A stretch of 64,000 nt of DNA from the NCBI RefSeq assembly GCF_964355755.1, contig NC_092676.1:22364288-22428287 (forward strand). The letters run 5' to 3'. The stretch comes from Antedon mediterranea (Eukaryota > Echinodermata > Crinoidea > Comatulida > Antedonidae). Numbering within the stretch: the first letter of the stretch is position 1; the number at the start of each line of letters is the position of its first letter. The translations under genes and the position numbers were made by a program. Below are positions 50,263-61,010 of this stretch, piece after piece. Below the pieces are notes generated by a model. That model ran no database searches and had not been told where the DNA came from. It saw only the letters and a list, made by a program, of their open reading frames with translations.

Positions 50263-51691
50263 TTTTATTAATATTATAATTGCTACTATGTTAATTAATT
50301 ACTATAGACAACTTCTACTGAAAACGTACCTGTTATTACCTTATTTTTAATCTTAAATTTAGACCTAAACTTCGCACATTTCACGTCCGCCGTCCGATGA
50401 TCAACACAAACTGCGACTTACATTTGTTTGTTGTAGCGTTTGTAGGCAAATTACTCAACTGCTATAGACATTATAAAAGGTGGCGACATTTACAAATCAT
50501 GTGATTTACTCTCTGCCATACTTCGCTATTTCTTTTTTGCGTAAGAGCTGGGTGGTGTAAAAAATCCCGTAAATTGACACTTTTTGGGAGCTCAAACTCA
50601 TTTAAAAAAAGCGTAAGGAAATCCTAAAATATAATTATTTTTATCTTTTATTTACTATAAATTTAGAATAATTTATCTTCTTTTATACAGCAGATAAAAG
50701 CTAGGCCCTTACTCTAGTCATTTTAGTTATGCTAGCCTCTGAGCTAGGCAGGAATCTGGCTGGTCGTAGAGTAGTACAGTAGGCCTAGGCCGGGTGCCTA
50801 TTAAGTGAGATTTACAGGACAGGCGAGAGAAGAGATGATTGTCTAGTAGTGTGTGGATGTGTGACAGACGAACAGTTAGGGTAACTAAGAAAAATTGGTC
50901 AATACATAATATAATATTAATACTAAATAGTTTTACTGCACATATCATCTTCAATCAGCCCATTATGCACTTGTCAATTGTATGACTCACTATACGACCC
51001 CCGGGAGAGGTGTGTCATGGGTGCGTCATTTACAAATAATTACTGACGCGTCAAAAAACCTAGATGGTACGTCACATCAATGAACAAGGTGCGTCAATGT
51101 CCGTCACTTTACCACCCACCATATCATAAACAACATGGTCACATTGCGTCAAAATGGGTGCGTCATGGTCACCTAAAGGTAAGTCACCTTTTTGACGCAC
51201 GGGTGCGTCATGGTATTCAAAAGTATGACGCACATCGGACAAATGACGCACCTCTCCCGAGGGTCGTATCTCTCCCGGGTGTCGTATAGTGGGTCATACA
51301 ATTGACAAGTGCATTATAGGCCTACGCCTAGCCTATATAGACCTTGGGACGGTATCGGGCCTGATAGTCTTTGTAGTTTGACCCAATGTGATAGTCTTTC
51401 TAACCATAATTTCACTCTTTCAACTTAATTAGAACTTTCCCTGTTTATTTTAATAGACCTGAACATCCTTAACATTTGTTATTTTAACTACTGTAGGCCT
51501 AGGCGATAACTCAGTTTAAACAGTAATTATCTGTACCGTCATTGCAGTGGCGGTGCATTATGTAATAGTAATACTAATGGAAGACAGCCTTTGTAAATTA
51601 GTTTTTATATGTGTCTTTTAATTGATGAATTAAATGCAATCTATATCACTGTTTTGATGCGTATAACAATTGAATAAATTTCTTTCAGAAA
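50263..51691. other. Divergent intergenic region SF3A1 / V-ATPase C
   Basis: Must hold the SF3A1 promoter and, because an acceptor precedes the V-ATPase ATG, the promoter and non-coding first exon of that gene. I cannot place the first exon. The MITE 50962-51317 occupies the middle. Confidence 0.5.
50962..51317. mobile_element. MITE with TGCGTCA-rich interior between SF3A1 and V-ATPase C
   Basis: TIRs of about 50 bases: ATGCACTTGTCAATTGTATG followed by A(C/T)TCACTATACGAC and the mirror copy at 51270-51315. The interior contains more than a dozen GTGCGTCA, TGACGCAC or GTCA words in both orientations. It occupies the intergenic space of two divergently transcribed genes, upstream of both. TGACG is also the half-site of CREB/ATF proteins, so a regulatory side effect is possible but not shown. 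Confidence 0.75.
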
Positions 51692-54600
51692 ATGAGTCAG
51701 ATAATGAGTGAATTCTGGCTGATCTCGGCTCCTGGCGAGCCAAATGCTCATCAAACATTTGAACGTCTTTGCCAGGCAACTGCAAATATATCACAGAATA
51801 ACAAGTTCAACATTCCAGACCTCAAAGTAGGGACCCTTGATGTTCTTGTAGGCCTCTCAGATGACCTTGGGAAGTTAGACACCTATGTGGAAAGGTAAGG
51901 GGGGTTATATGATGTGTTGTAAAGCTATACCTTTAAAAAAAGTGTTGTGGGATGAGGAACATTATTTGAAACGACAATATATCCACATTTTCTGTTTTAC
52001 CCACCCTAATCCAACATAGAACAGGTATGAAAAATAAATCTTTTAAAAGTTTGATTTATTTTTATATAATCAAGACTATTTTATCAACCTTTATCTTGTT
52101 TTTTTTTGTAGTATGGCACACAAAATTGCACATTATCTTGGTGAAGTCCTTGAAAACCAAAAAGCTAAGCTGGCAGAAAATCTCACAGCAAATGGAGGTA
52201 GGTCAAAGTTTAAATCGATAAAAAAAAAAAAAAAAAGCAAATTCACAGACAGAAACGAGACTCTCCCTTTAAACATTTTTTATTGTATGACAAAGTTATT
52301 CTTTTTTAGTTGAGTTATCTTCTTACCTGATGCGATTTCAGTGGGACATGGCCAAGTACCCCATCAAGCAACCGCTTAAGAATATAACCGAGATTATAAG
52401 CAAGGTACAGTGTACATTGTGATGAAGTGCCATTGTTTTGTTTCTATAACATTATTTCCACTTCAAATCATCAGAAATCAGAAAATATAGGCAAACCTGC
52501 AATTTAAGATTAATAAAATTGTTAAACATAGTATTTAAATGGTAGCAGAAGAACTTAATTTTAATAGATCCATGTAATGTAAGATATGTGACAATTTTCA
52601 GGGCCATAGCCACATGAATTAGTGTGACGTAAGGGTAGCTAGCATACTTGGTTGGAGACCAGTTGTGGGTTTGGGAACCAAATTCCTTTGAAAAATTGCA
52701 TTATGTGGACTCTTTTAGAGATACTAAAATTAATGTTGAAGCATTACCAATCATCAGTTGACTTTTATTAATAAGAACACCATATTTTATTGTCAATAAA
52801 TTTTTTATTTTATTAAATTGTAAAAGATTATAAAAGAGAACATCAACATAACCCTTCAGTGTGCATAGCCCATATACTTTATCTTTCTTATTACATAACT
52901 TGAATTTTCTTATTTTAGCAAGTCAGTGCTATAGATGCTGACCTAAAGACCAAGGCAAATGCATACAACAGTTTAAAGGGCAACTTACAGTCATTAGAAA
53001 GGAAAGCAATGTAAGTTATACCTTTATTCTACATTAAAGTTCTGTCTACACTATAAAAATTAGTTTTATTAAAAAAGTCTGATGTTCCCAAATACGGTAG
53101 TATAATAATATATCCTCGTGTCCATATATGGGCACATCACATACAGTTTTATAGTGTAGACAGAGATTATTTTAAATTGATGTGTTTTCATTTATTTGTA
53201 GTGGTAGCCTGCTAACAAGAAACTTGGGAGATCTGGTGAAGAAAGAAGACTTTGTAACAAATTCAGAATATTTAACAACTTTATTAGTTGTAGTTCAAAA
53301 GTATGTTACTTTGTTTTTATAATACTATTACAGTATATTGGATCTGATATGATATAATGATATGACTAATTATGCATGTACTGTACAGTGCTGCACATGA
53401 GCATAAATAGACAACTATGTGCATACAGTAGGTAGATCGATTTAGGCTTGGCGTAGTGTACCTGTCTACCTACTATGCCCAGCTCAACTATGTGCATACA
53501 GTAGGTAGATCGATTTAGGCTTGGCGGAGTGTACCTGTCTACCTACTATGCCCAGCTCAACTATGTGCATACAGTAGGTAGATCGATTTAGGCTTGGCGG
53601 ATTGTACCTGTCTACCTACTATGCCCAGCTCAACTATGTGCATACCGTAGGTAGATCAATTTAGGCTTGGCGGAGTGTACCTGTCTACCTACTATGCCCA
53701 GCTCAACTATGTGCATACCTTAGGTAGATCGATTTAGGCTTGGCGGAGTGTACCTGTCTACCTACTATGCCCAGCTCAACTATGTGCATACAGTAGGTAG
53801 ATCGATTTAGGCTTGGCGGAGTGTACCTGTCTACCTACTATGCCCAGCTCAATTATGTGCATACAGTAGGTAGATCGATTTAGGCTTGGTGGAGTGTACC
53901 TGTCTACCTACTATGCCCAGCTCAATTATCAAAATAAAAAAAAAAGACAGTGAATGAACTCACTTTTGGCTAAAGCTTGGCAATTTGCCTAAATGGAGAA
54001 TGGTTAACCATCTGATAACCATTGTGGTGTCATCATTGTATATATTTTCTAAGGGCCTGTTTCTGCTGCATACAAATAACCGGTGGAAATCGGTGTGAAT
54101 GAATTAACTCCATTTTCTTGGGAGCAGAAACAGGACAAATTTGTGGTAAACGGTTAAAAACACCCATTCAATTCGGTGTTAGAACACCATTTAACCGGTT
54201 TTCGCTGGGAAACTTTTAGCTGCAACACAAAGTAACGGTTATTTGATTGACAGCTGCTGACTATCAACTACACGGCAGTAACGTTTGAATTAACCGCCAG
54301 GACCAATTGCATTTTGGTTAATTCTAACGATTTTTGTCAACGACCACCCATTGATTTAATAAGTTATTTCGGAGCAAAAACAGTTTTTGTTATTTTTAAT
54401 CTATTTTAAAATAAACGGTTAATTTGCGTTATTCAGCAGAAACAGACCCTAAATGTTTGTAATTCCTACTAATTAATTCCAAATGCTTGCTTATATTTAC
54501 AGTGGTGCTGTAAATGACTGGGTTTCAAAATATGAAGGACTTGCTGACATGGTAGTTCCAAGGTCATCAAAGTAAGTCATTATTGAACTTAATACTGTAT

Positions 54601-57600
54601 GCCATGTGCTGATCCTATTGTTTTTAAAACAAAAGTCAAGAGCTATTAATAGATTAAGAGGGTGGAGAGGGGAGAGTAGGATGTATCCATTTACTTAAGC
54701 TCTATCTTCACTATTAAACTTTATGTGACAAAAAAATGTGACGTGCCCATATATGGACATGTTGATGTCATATCACTACCATATTTAAGTATATCACTAA
54801 CATAATGGTGAATAAAGTTTGATAGTGTAGACAGAGCTTCAAATTGCTCTGTCTGTCTTGAGAATTTTTTCCTACAAGATTTTATCTCACATTAAGGAAG
54901 GTTGATGGTACACCATGTGTTTCAAATGAATATAGTAAAGTATGCTTGAGATCTTCATGACAACAACAACTAATGCACATGTACCAAAATAACTATCCTG
55001 TAATATAATTGCTGGATGAAATTTTGTTTCAGAAAAATATATGAAGATAACGAGCATTCGTTATTCACAGTATCACTTTTCAAGAAAGTTGTTGATGAGT
55101 ACAAGCTACATGCAAGAGAAAACAGGTGAATACTTGTGTTTTAAAAGTTCTGTTAATTCAATAGGATTAAAAAACTAGAAGAGCACTCGGTAGAAACCTC
55201 TGCCTAGGCCTATGAAAATTTAATGATGTGTTTCCATATGAAGCCATGCTTTAAAATCTTATGAAAATTGGGCAATAACTTTTTGAGTTATCCTGCTAAC
55301 TAACATAGAAAGAAAGAAATAAAAACAAGCACACGCTATCGATCAGATAACCTCTCGCCATTCTGGCAGAGGTAATAAAGGAACAACAGTAAGATGGTCT
55401 GTTTTGTTTTTTAGATTTACAGTCAGGGATTTCACCTACAATGAAGCTGAATTAACAGCAGGAAAGAACGAACTGAACAAACTAGCAGCAGACAAGAAAA
55501 AACAATTTGTAAGTTTTTTTTTACGTAATAATAATGCGTTGACCTTCACTTTGGAAATTAAGCTTCCCCTACCTTACTGCAACTCACATTAGAGGTTCAC
55601 AAGATATACACAAGATGCTCTACATAAACAAAGTCTTATTACAAGTCTTTGGGAGGGGAGTTGTAATTTTGTCCTTAGAAAAAAATCCTGACATGTGACG
55701 GGACTTCAACCCAGTGGTAGCATCATAACCACCAAGCCACAACTCCACTCCATTAAAATAAATCATTGCAACATATTAATTTTAAATCTTTATTTTTACA
55801 GGGTCCTTTAGTACGATGGTTGAAAATCAACTTTAGTGAAGTTTTTATGGCTTGGATTCATGTTAAAGCGCTACGAGTGTTTGTAGAATCAGTTTTAAGG
55901 TACTGTAATTAAAACAAAATTTATCATATGTTTTAGGAAAAAGAAACTCAACCACCCAGTGTTATTGTTAAAATAAATAATAATGTAAAATGGTTAACAT
56001 GAAGATCTGTGAGAATATTGAGAATCCTTTACATTATTGTTGGCGTTTTATTATTAATAGGTATGGACTCCCAGTAAACTTTCAGGGGATGCTTATTCAA
56101 CCGTACAAAAAGACACAACGAAGATTGAGAGAAGTTCTACAACAGAAATATGGTCATCTGGATGGGAGCAGTGTTGGTGCATCTGAGGTATTGAAAGGTT
56201 TAGGTTCAGTCCAATGTGTGTGTTATGCGCGATTTGAACGATTTGCGCAATTTGAAATTGCGCAAAAAATTCCTTGCGCAATTTGAAATTGCGCAAAGAA
56301 TTCTTGCGCAATTTCAAATTGCGCACGGATTTTCTTGCGCAATATTAAATTGCGCAATCAACTTGCGCAATATCAAATTGCGCAAGAAAATCCTTGCGCA
56401 ATTTCAAATTGCGCTGCACAATTTGTAAAATTGTCAAATTGCGCAGCAGAATTCTACCAGAATGCGTGCTAACGTCGACGATCGGTTAACAATAATAATT
56501 ACGGTGGCCCACAACTGTCACGCACACTATAACACAGAATCACACAATTAAAGAAGGAATTACACAATTAAAGAAGGAATCACACAATTAAAGAAGAAAT
56601 CGCATATAAACAAAAGAAAGCATGCAAATATAAAACGAAATGCACAAATAAAGAAGAAACGCGCAATTAAAGAAGAGCTAAGCACAATTAAAGAAGTCCG
56701 CAACATATTCGAAAGCTCCTCGCGCAATTAAGGAAGTCCGCAACAAATTTGAAAGCTCCTCGCACAATTAAAGAAGTCCGCAACAAATTCGAAAGTACCT
56801 CGCACAATTAAAGTACAGTAGTCCGTATGGAACGCCATCGCTGCCTCCGGCAGTAAACTTTAATTCTATTCGGCTCTTTTACCATTACGTTCGGCTCTTT
56901 AGCATTCGGCGCATTTCTATTCGGCCCATTTACCATTACGTTCGGCTCTTTCAGCATTCGGCGCATTTCTATTTGGCCCATTTACCATTACGTTCGGCTC
57001 TTTTTAATTCGGCTCTTTCTGCATTACCTTCGGCTCTTTTAGATTTGGCCCTTTTTTATACGGCCCAATTAAATTCTAATCTTTTACATGGGGTCAAATG
57101 GAAGAAAATCAACGGCTGGAAATGAGTCTATGAAAAGTTTACAAAACATATAGATGCAGCATGTAGAGTGTTTGGTTGGTTGAATTAAATGAATGAATTT
57201 GAAGGCTATAATCATTTTATTGACATGATTAATGTGTTAGAGAACTTGCAATTGTCCCACCTTATTGAACATTTTGAGAGAGAAAAGGTTTGATTTGTGG
57301 CCTAGGCTAGCTAGGCCTAGCCTAGTGCCAGCCTAACATTTAATAATAATAATTTACCCTTTTTCTCTCAAAATTTGTTAAAAGATGAATTAATTTTAGG
57401 TTATTCAACACATCTTTAATCGGTTGGCTACTCATGGTTGGCACCATGATGATGACATGTTTGTAAACTTTTCATAGACTAATTTTCAGTCGTTGATTTT
57501 CTTCCATTTGACCCCATGTCAAAGGTTAGATTTTAATTGCGCCGTATAAAAAAATGCCGATTTAAAAAGAGCCCAACGTAATGCAGAAAGAGCCGAAATG

Positions 57601-59243
57601 GTAAATGGGCCGAATAAAAAAGAGCCAAATGCTGAAAGAGCCGAACGTAATGGTAAATGGGCCGAATAAAAAAGAGCCGAATGCTGAAAGAGCCGAACGT
57701 AATGGTAAATGGGCCAAATCGAATGCGCCGAATGCTGAAAGAGCCGAATAAAAATGCGCCGAATGCTAAAAGAGCCGAACGTAATGGTAAAAGAGCCGAA
57801 TAGAATTAAAGTTTGCTGCCGGAGGCAGCGATGGCGTTCCATAAGGACTACTGTACTTTAATTGTGCGAGGTACTTTCGAATTTGTTGCGGACTTCTTTA
57901 ATTGTGCGAGGAGCTTTCGAATTTGTTGCGGACTTCTTTAATTGTGCGAGGAGCTTTCGAATTTGTTGCGGACTTCTTTAATTGTGCTTAGCTCTTCTTT
58001 AATTGCGCGTTTCTTCTTTATTTGTGCATTTCGTTTTATATTTTCATGCTTCCTTTTGTTTATATGTGATTTCTTCTTTAATTGTGCGATTTCTTCTGTG
58101 TTATAGTGTGCGTGACAGTTGTGGGCCACCGTAAATAATAATTTATTCGAAAATAATATTATCACTCATTGTAACTTAAAATAAATCAAAATAAATGTAA
58201 AAATTAAAAAAATTAATGTAGTAATACACAACATAGTCTACCGCCACCAACGTTTAGACTTGCTATCAAAACATAGCCAGTGTAGTAGGCTAGAGTAGTA
58301 TTAGCCGCCCGCCGTGCACGTGCCCGCCGGGAACACCACCTTTGTGGTCCTTTGTCGGGTCTTCGACGGTATGCTAACAATAACAATATTTTCACTACTA
58401 CAAAAAATAAGGAAATGCTATATTATCTTTAATTTTGAATCATTCTTAGAAATTACTATAAAAATATGGGTGTGCATGATTTCACAATCTGTCGAAAAAA
58501 ACCTTGCGCAATTTGCAGATTACTTGCGCAATTTAATACGTTGCTTGCACAATTTGAAACAGATGTTTCAATTCAAATTGCGCAAGGAATTCTTTTGCGC
58601 AATTTTAAATTGCACAAATCGTTCAAATCGCGCATAACATGTGCATTCAGTATGACTACCTCCCAACTTGGAAAAAATGAAATAATGTCCAAACTATAGA
58701 GGGTGATATAACATCAACAACTATATCAAACTATAGAGGGTGCTATTAGCTATAATTGTAGACATATGTATGTCAGACGTGCCAAATGTGTTGACTCATT
58801 TTTCCGCATATTTAACAATTATGAATTTATTATAAACATCATATGGACCGATATTAGTATGTTTTCTATTCTCTTATCAATATAAAGAGCCTAGTAGTAG
58901 ACCTACTGTAGAAATTACACATTTTTTAAAAATAAATTTAGAGAAAAATTTCATTTTAGCACAACAGCAAACCGCCCAAAATATCTCGAGGAGATTCCTA
59001 TGATTATATCAGAAGAGTTGTGATGTCTGAGAATACATTGATATTGATTGCATTCATTGCGATGATATAATAAGTAAAAGTGTTTGCATGCAAAATAAGT
59101 GTGTAGAAATTTTAAATTACCTCATAATAATTTTCTCTTTTCTTCAGACGGTCCTTGACATACCAGGCATGACAATGGCTCAACAGCAATATTACCCGTA
59201 CGTGTATTACCCAATTGAAATTAACTTTTGGGACAGGACGTGA
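51692..59243 (+). CDS. ATP6V1C1: V-type proton ATPase subunit C
   Basis: Complete coding sequence in 11 exons, 383 aa (human ATP6V1C1 382). Exons: 51692-51894, 52112-52197, 52310-52404, 52919-53010, 53202-53300, 54503-54571, 55033-55125, 55415-55508, 55802-55899, 56061-56187, 59148-59243. Phases agree throughout. Diagnostic segments are [10 protein letters not shown] at the N-terminus, [78 protein letters not shown] and the C-terminal [15 protein letters not shown]. The family role is the peripheral-stalk linker of the V1 sector that is lost and regained during reversible V1/Vo assembly. A TTTCAG acceptor 3 bases before the start ATG implies an upstream non-coding exon, probably between 50.3 and 51.6 kb. 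The last intron (56188-59147) holds a foldback element of about 2.4 kb. SF3A1 is divergent upstream. The symbol is by family; I cannot separate C1 from C2 paralogy. Confidence 0.96.
53036..53168. mobile_element. MITE family A copy in V-ATPase C intron 4
   Basis: TCTGTCTACACTATAAAAAT at the left and TTTTATAGTGTAGACAGAGA at the right, with CCATATATGGGCACATCACA inside, as in the other family copies. Confidence 0.82.
53412..53930. repeat. 73-bp tandem repeat in V-ATPase C intron 5
   Basis: Seven copies starting at 53412, 53485, 53558, 53631, 53704, 53777 and 53850. Each contains GTAGGTAGATCGATTTAGGC and, 21-25 bases on, TCTACCTAC, so every unit can form a hairpin with a 9-bp stem GTAGGTAGA/TCTACCTAC. 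Copies differ at only a few positions. Confidence 0.95.
54053..54449. mobile_element. PIF/Harbinger-like MITE with TAA target duplication
   Basis: 397-bp element in V-ATPase C intron 5. The ends GGGCCTGTTTCTGCTG and CAGCAGAAACAGACCC are inverted with one mismatch and flanked by TAA at 54050-54052 and 54450-54452. The interior repeats CGGTTAA, ACCGGTT and GAATTAAC words and a second GCAGAAACAGGAC copy. The TIR resembles that of the elements at 14953-15804 and 63759-63951. Confidence 0.8.
54697..54839. mobile_element. MITE family A copy in V-ATPase C intron 6
   Basis: AAGCTCTATCTTCACTATTA at the left and GATAGTGTAGACAGAGCTT at the right. The interior matches the copy at 1-92 (GATGTCATATCACTACCATA). 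Confidence 0.82.
55186..55376 (+). mobile_element. Short Helitron/HINE-like repeat in V-ATPase C intron
   Basis: Starts CTAGAAGAGCACTCGGTAGA and ends with a hairpin-forming ACCTCTCGCCATTCTGGCAGAGGT, with the phrase TTTTTGAGTTATCCTGCTAAC between. It shares its architecture of terminal hairpins and GATAACCTC words with the 10440-12035 block. Assignment is by analogy. Confidence 0.4.
55692..55757 (-). mobile_element. SINE family C copy in V-ATPase C intron 8
   Basis: Minus strand: GGAGTTGTGGCTTGGTGGTT then ATGATGC and GGGTTGAAGTCCC. Head only. Confidence 0.5.
56221..58639. mobile_element. Large foldback element in the last V-ATPase C intron
   Basis: Nearly mirror-image arms. The outer ends read TGTTATGCGCGATTTGAACG at 56221 and its complement at 58639. 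Outer block: repeated TTGCGCAATTTNAAATTGCGCAA (56235-56450; 58500-58625). Middle block: repeated CACAATTAAAGAAG and CCGCAACAAATTCGAAAG (56520-56830; 57840-58110). Inner block: repeated TTCGGCTCTTT..CATTACG (56870-57060; 57540-57810). A GCCTAGGCTAGCTAGGCCTAG palindrome lies near the centre (57301-57325). About 360 bases at 58140-58500 in the right arm have no clear partner. A possible 4-bp target duplication TGTG lies at 56217-56220 and 58640-58643. Structure with long TIRs made of internal repeats resembles Foldback/Galileo-type elements. No transposase is seen. The 107-residue minus-strand open frame at 57519-57842 is repeat-derived. Confidence 0.88.
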
Positions 59244-59307
59244 AGATAATTCATCGCGCTCATTATGCAATAATAGGGTATTTTTAAATTGGATAAATAA
59301 TAGGTGA

Positions 59308-59313
59308 AATAAA
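59308..59313 (+). terminator. Polyadenylation signal, V-ATPase C gene
   Basis: AATAAA about 65 bases after the TGA stop; the spacing is ordinary for a short 3' UTR. Confidence 0.5.
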
Positions 59314-60900
59314 ATTGTAAGGGTGGGTGTATGTGTATAATGTGGTGTTTAGTAGATGGTTATAGATTGTAATAGGGACTTTTTGGTCAACAGCTTCAAC
59401 CTTAAGTTGTAACAACATGCATTATGTATGCTCCGCCCATTTATGCAGATTTGGAAAGACCTTGAATTCAAATAAATTTCAATTAGTAAGCGATGGATCT
59501 GATTGGCCGCATTACTTGCATTGCTTGTATGTTTTTGCGCTACATTGTGTGAAACCAAGCTTAAAAGTTCTAACTTTTATGCTAGCAAAGTTGTTGCATA
59601 TCATTAGTGATACTAAGTGATACTAATCGCGTAATATTTGATGAAAAGTGTTTCGCGAAAAGATGAAAACTAGAGAGCTTAACAAAACACAATTTAAGAT
59701 TGAGGAAATTTTCATTTAGATTTTTTATTTGCAGTGCCCGCAATTAAAAGGTGTAGTTTAATTATAACCATGTCAATTTACTAGTATATTAAAGCTAAAA
59801 CATTATTCACTTAATAAAAACGCAAAATCCATTTCACATTACATGTGTGTATATGTGTGAACACAAGTTAAGTTGAGGATCAAAAAGTCTGTAATAAATA
59901 TTAAAGTAAATCTATTAAATATAAATACTTGTTCTGTATATAAAATGCTTTATGAATTCATTTTAATATATTATATATAAAAGGTATATAAATAAGTAAG
60001 TTAATTGTACTAAATTTCTTTAAATATTACATCTAGTCATGTTTTGTGGTAAACCATTTTCTGTTGCTTCTTCTCAGACTAGATTCTAGATGGTGATTAA
60101 GATTCAGCTTAATATTCATAAAAAGTTTGTCACACATGGCTTGTCATACTATACTTGAGCTGAAATTAATTCATCTTCATAAAAACTGCCGCTAGTGGCG
60201 CTATGTAAAAAGAAACAATTCTTGAAGATTTATAGCAGAATTAAATACAAAATAAAAAAAACCAAAAATAAATTTCTCTGAAGTTTGATTTAAATTACAA
60301 GTAAATATGTTATGCTCATTTCGTTCAAGCCGCACATCAATTATGCAAATCAATTACGCTTGTTGAAAATCACCATCAAATTAATTTATTTTGTGTTGCC
60401 AAATCACGGTGTATCATACAATTCCGGTTATTGAGTCCTTGCACATTACGCCCAAGAATACATTAAGTTGAATGATATAAGAAATTAAAAATGTATTTAG
60501 AATGTATTTAAGTATTGTAGATTGTAGAATACAAAATATATGAGTAACATTCCATATCTAAAACTATAGTAAATAATATTTACGTGTAGGCTACTAAATT
60601 GTTACTCGATGTCTGTTACTATCGAACAGTTTCCCAACGGAATATACTTATATTTATCATATATTGTGGAATATAATAAATGACAAGTTAAAAGTTTTTT
60701 CAGTTCTTTTTTTTTCAGATTTTCTGTTGTATAAATAAGTTTTTTGGTTTCTTTGTTTTGTTTTATATATATATACTGTAGGCTTATATTAAAGCACTCT
60801 TCCCTGATTAAAGCAAGTTATATAACAAAGTAATAATTACAAACAATGAAACTTTGATTTAAACATTAAATACATTTTAAAAAGTACACATAGAATTTAC
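59314..60900. other. No gene seen
   Basis: AT-rich DNA between the V-ATPase C poly(A) signal and the GPCR 3' repeat. It may include the GPCR 3' UTR on the minus strand. Short frames at 59349-59620 are not supported. Confidence 0.45.
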
Positions 60901-61010
60901 ATCACACATGGGATCAACAAATCACACATGGGATTAACGAATCACACATGGGATCAACGAATCACACATGGGATCAACGAATCACACATGGGATTAACAA
61001 ATCACATAGG
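60901..61010. repeat. 20-bp tandem repeat at the GPCR stop codon
   Basis: Five exact-length copies of ATCACACATGGGATCAACGA (with A/G and C/T variants) plus a partial sixth. The TGA stop of the GPCR gene (61002-61004, minus strand) lies in the degenerate last copy, so the 3' UTR begins inside the repeat. It is not a CRISPR array because there are no spacers. Confidence 0.92.

Noticed and set aside
52027-52313. Plus frames spanning V-ATPase exon 2
   Set aside because: They run through the intron-exon border; the true exon is 52112-52197 and the rest is intron.
57519-57842. 107-codon minus frame with FGSF/FTI repeats
   Set aside because: Lies in the right arm of the foldback element and is made of its TTCGGCTCTTT-type array.
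60901-61010. CRISPR-like array
   Set aside because: The 20-bp units are contiguous with no spacers, and the sequence is eukaryotic.
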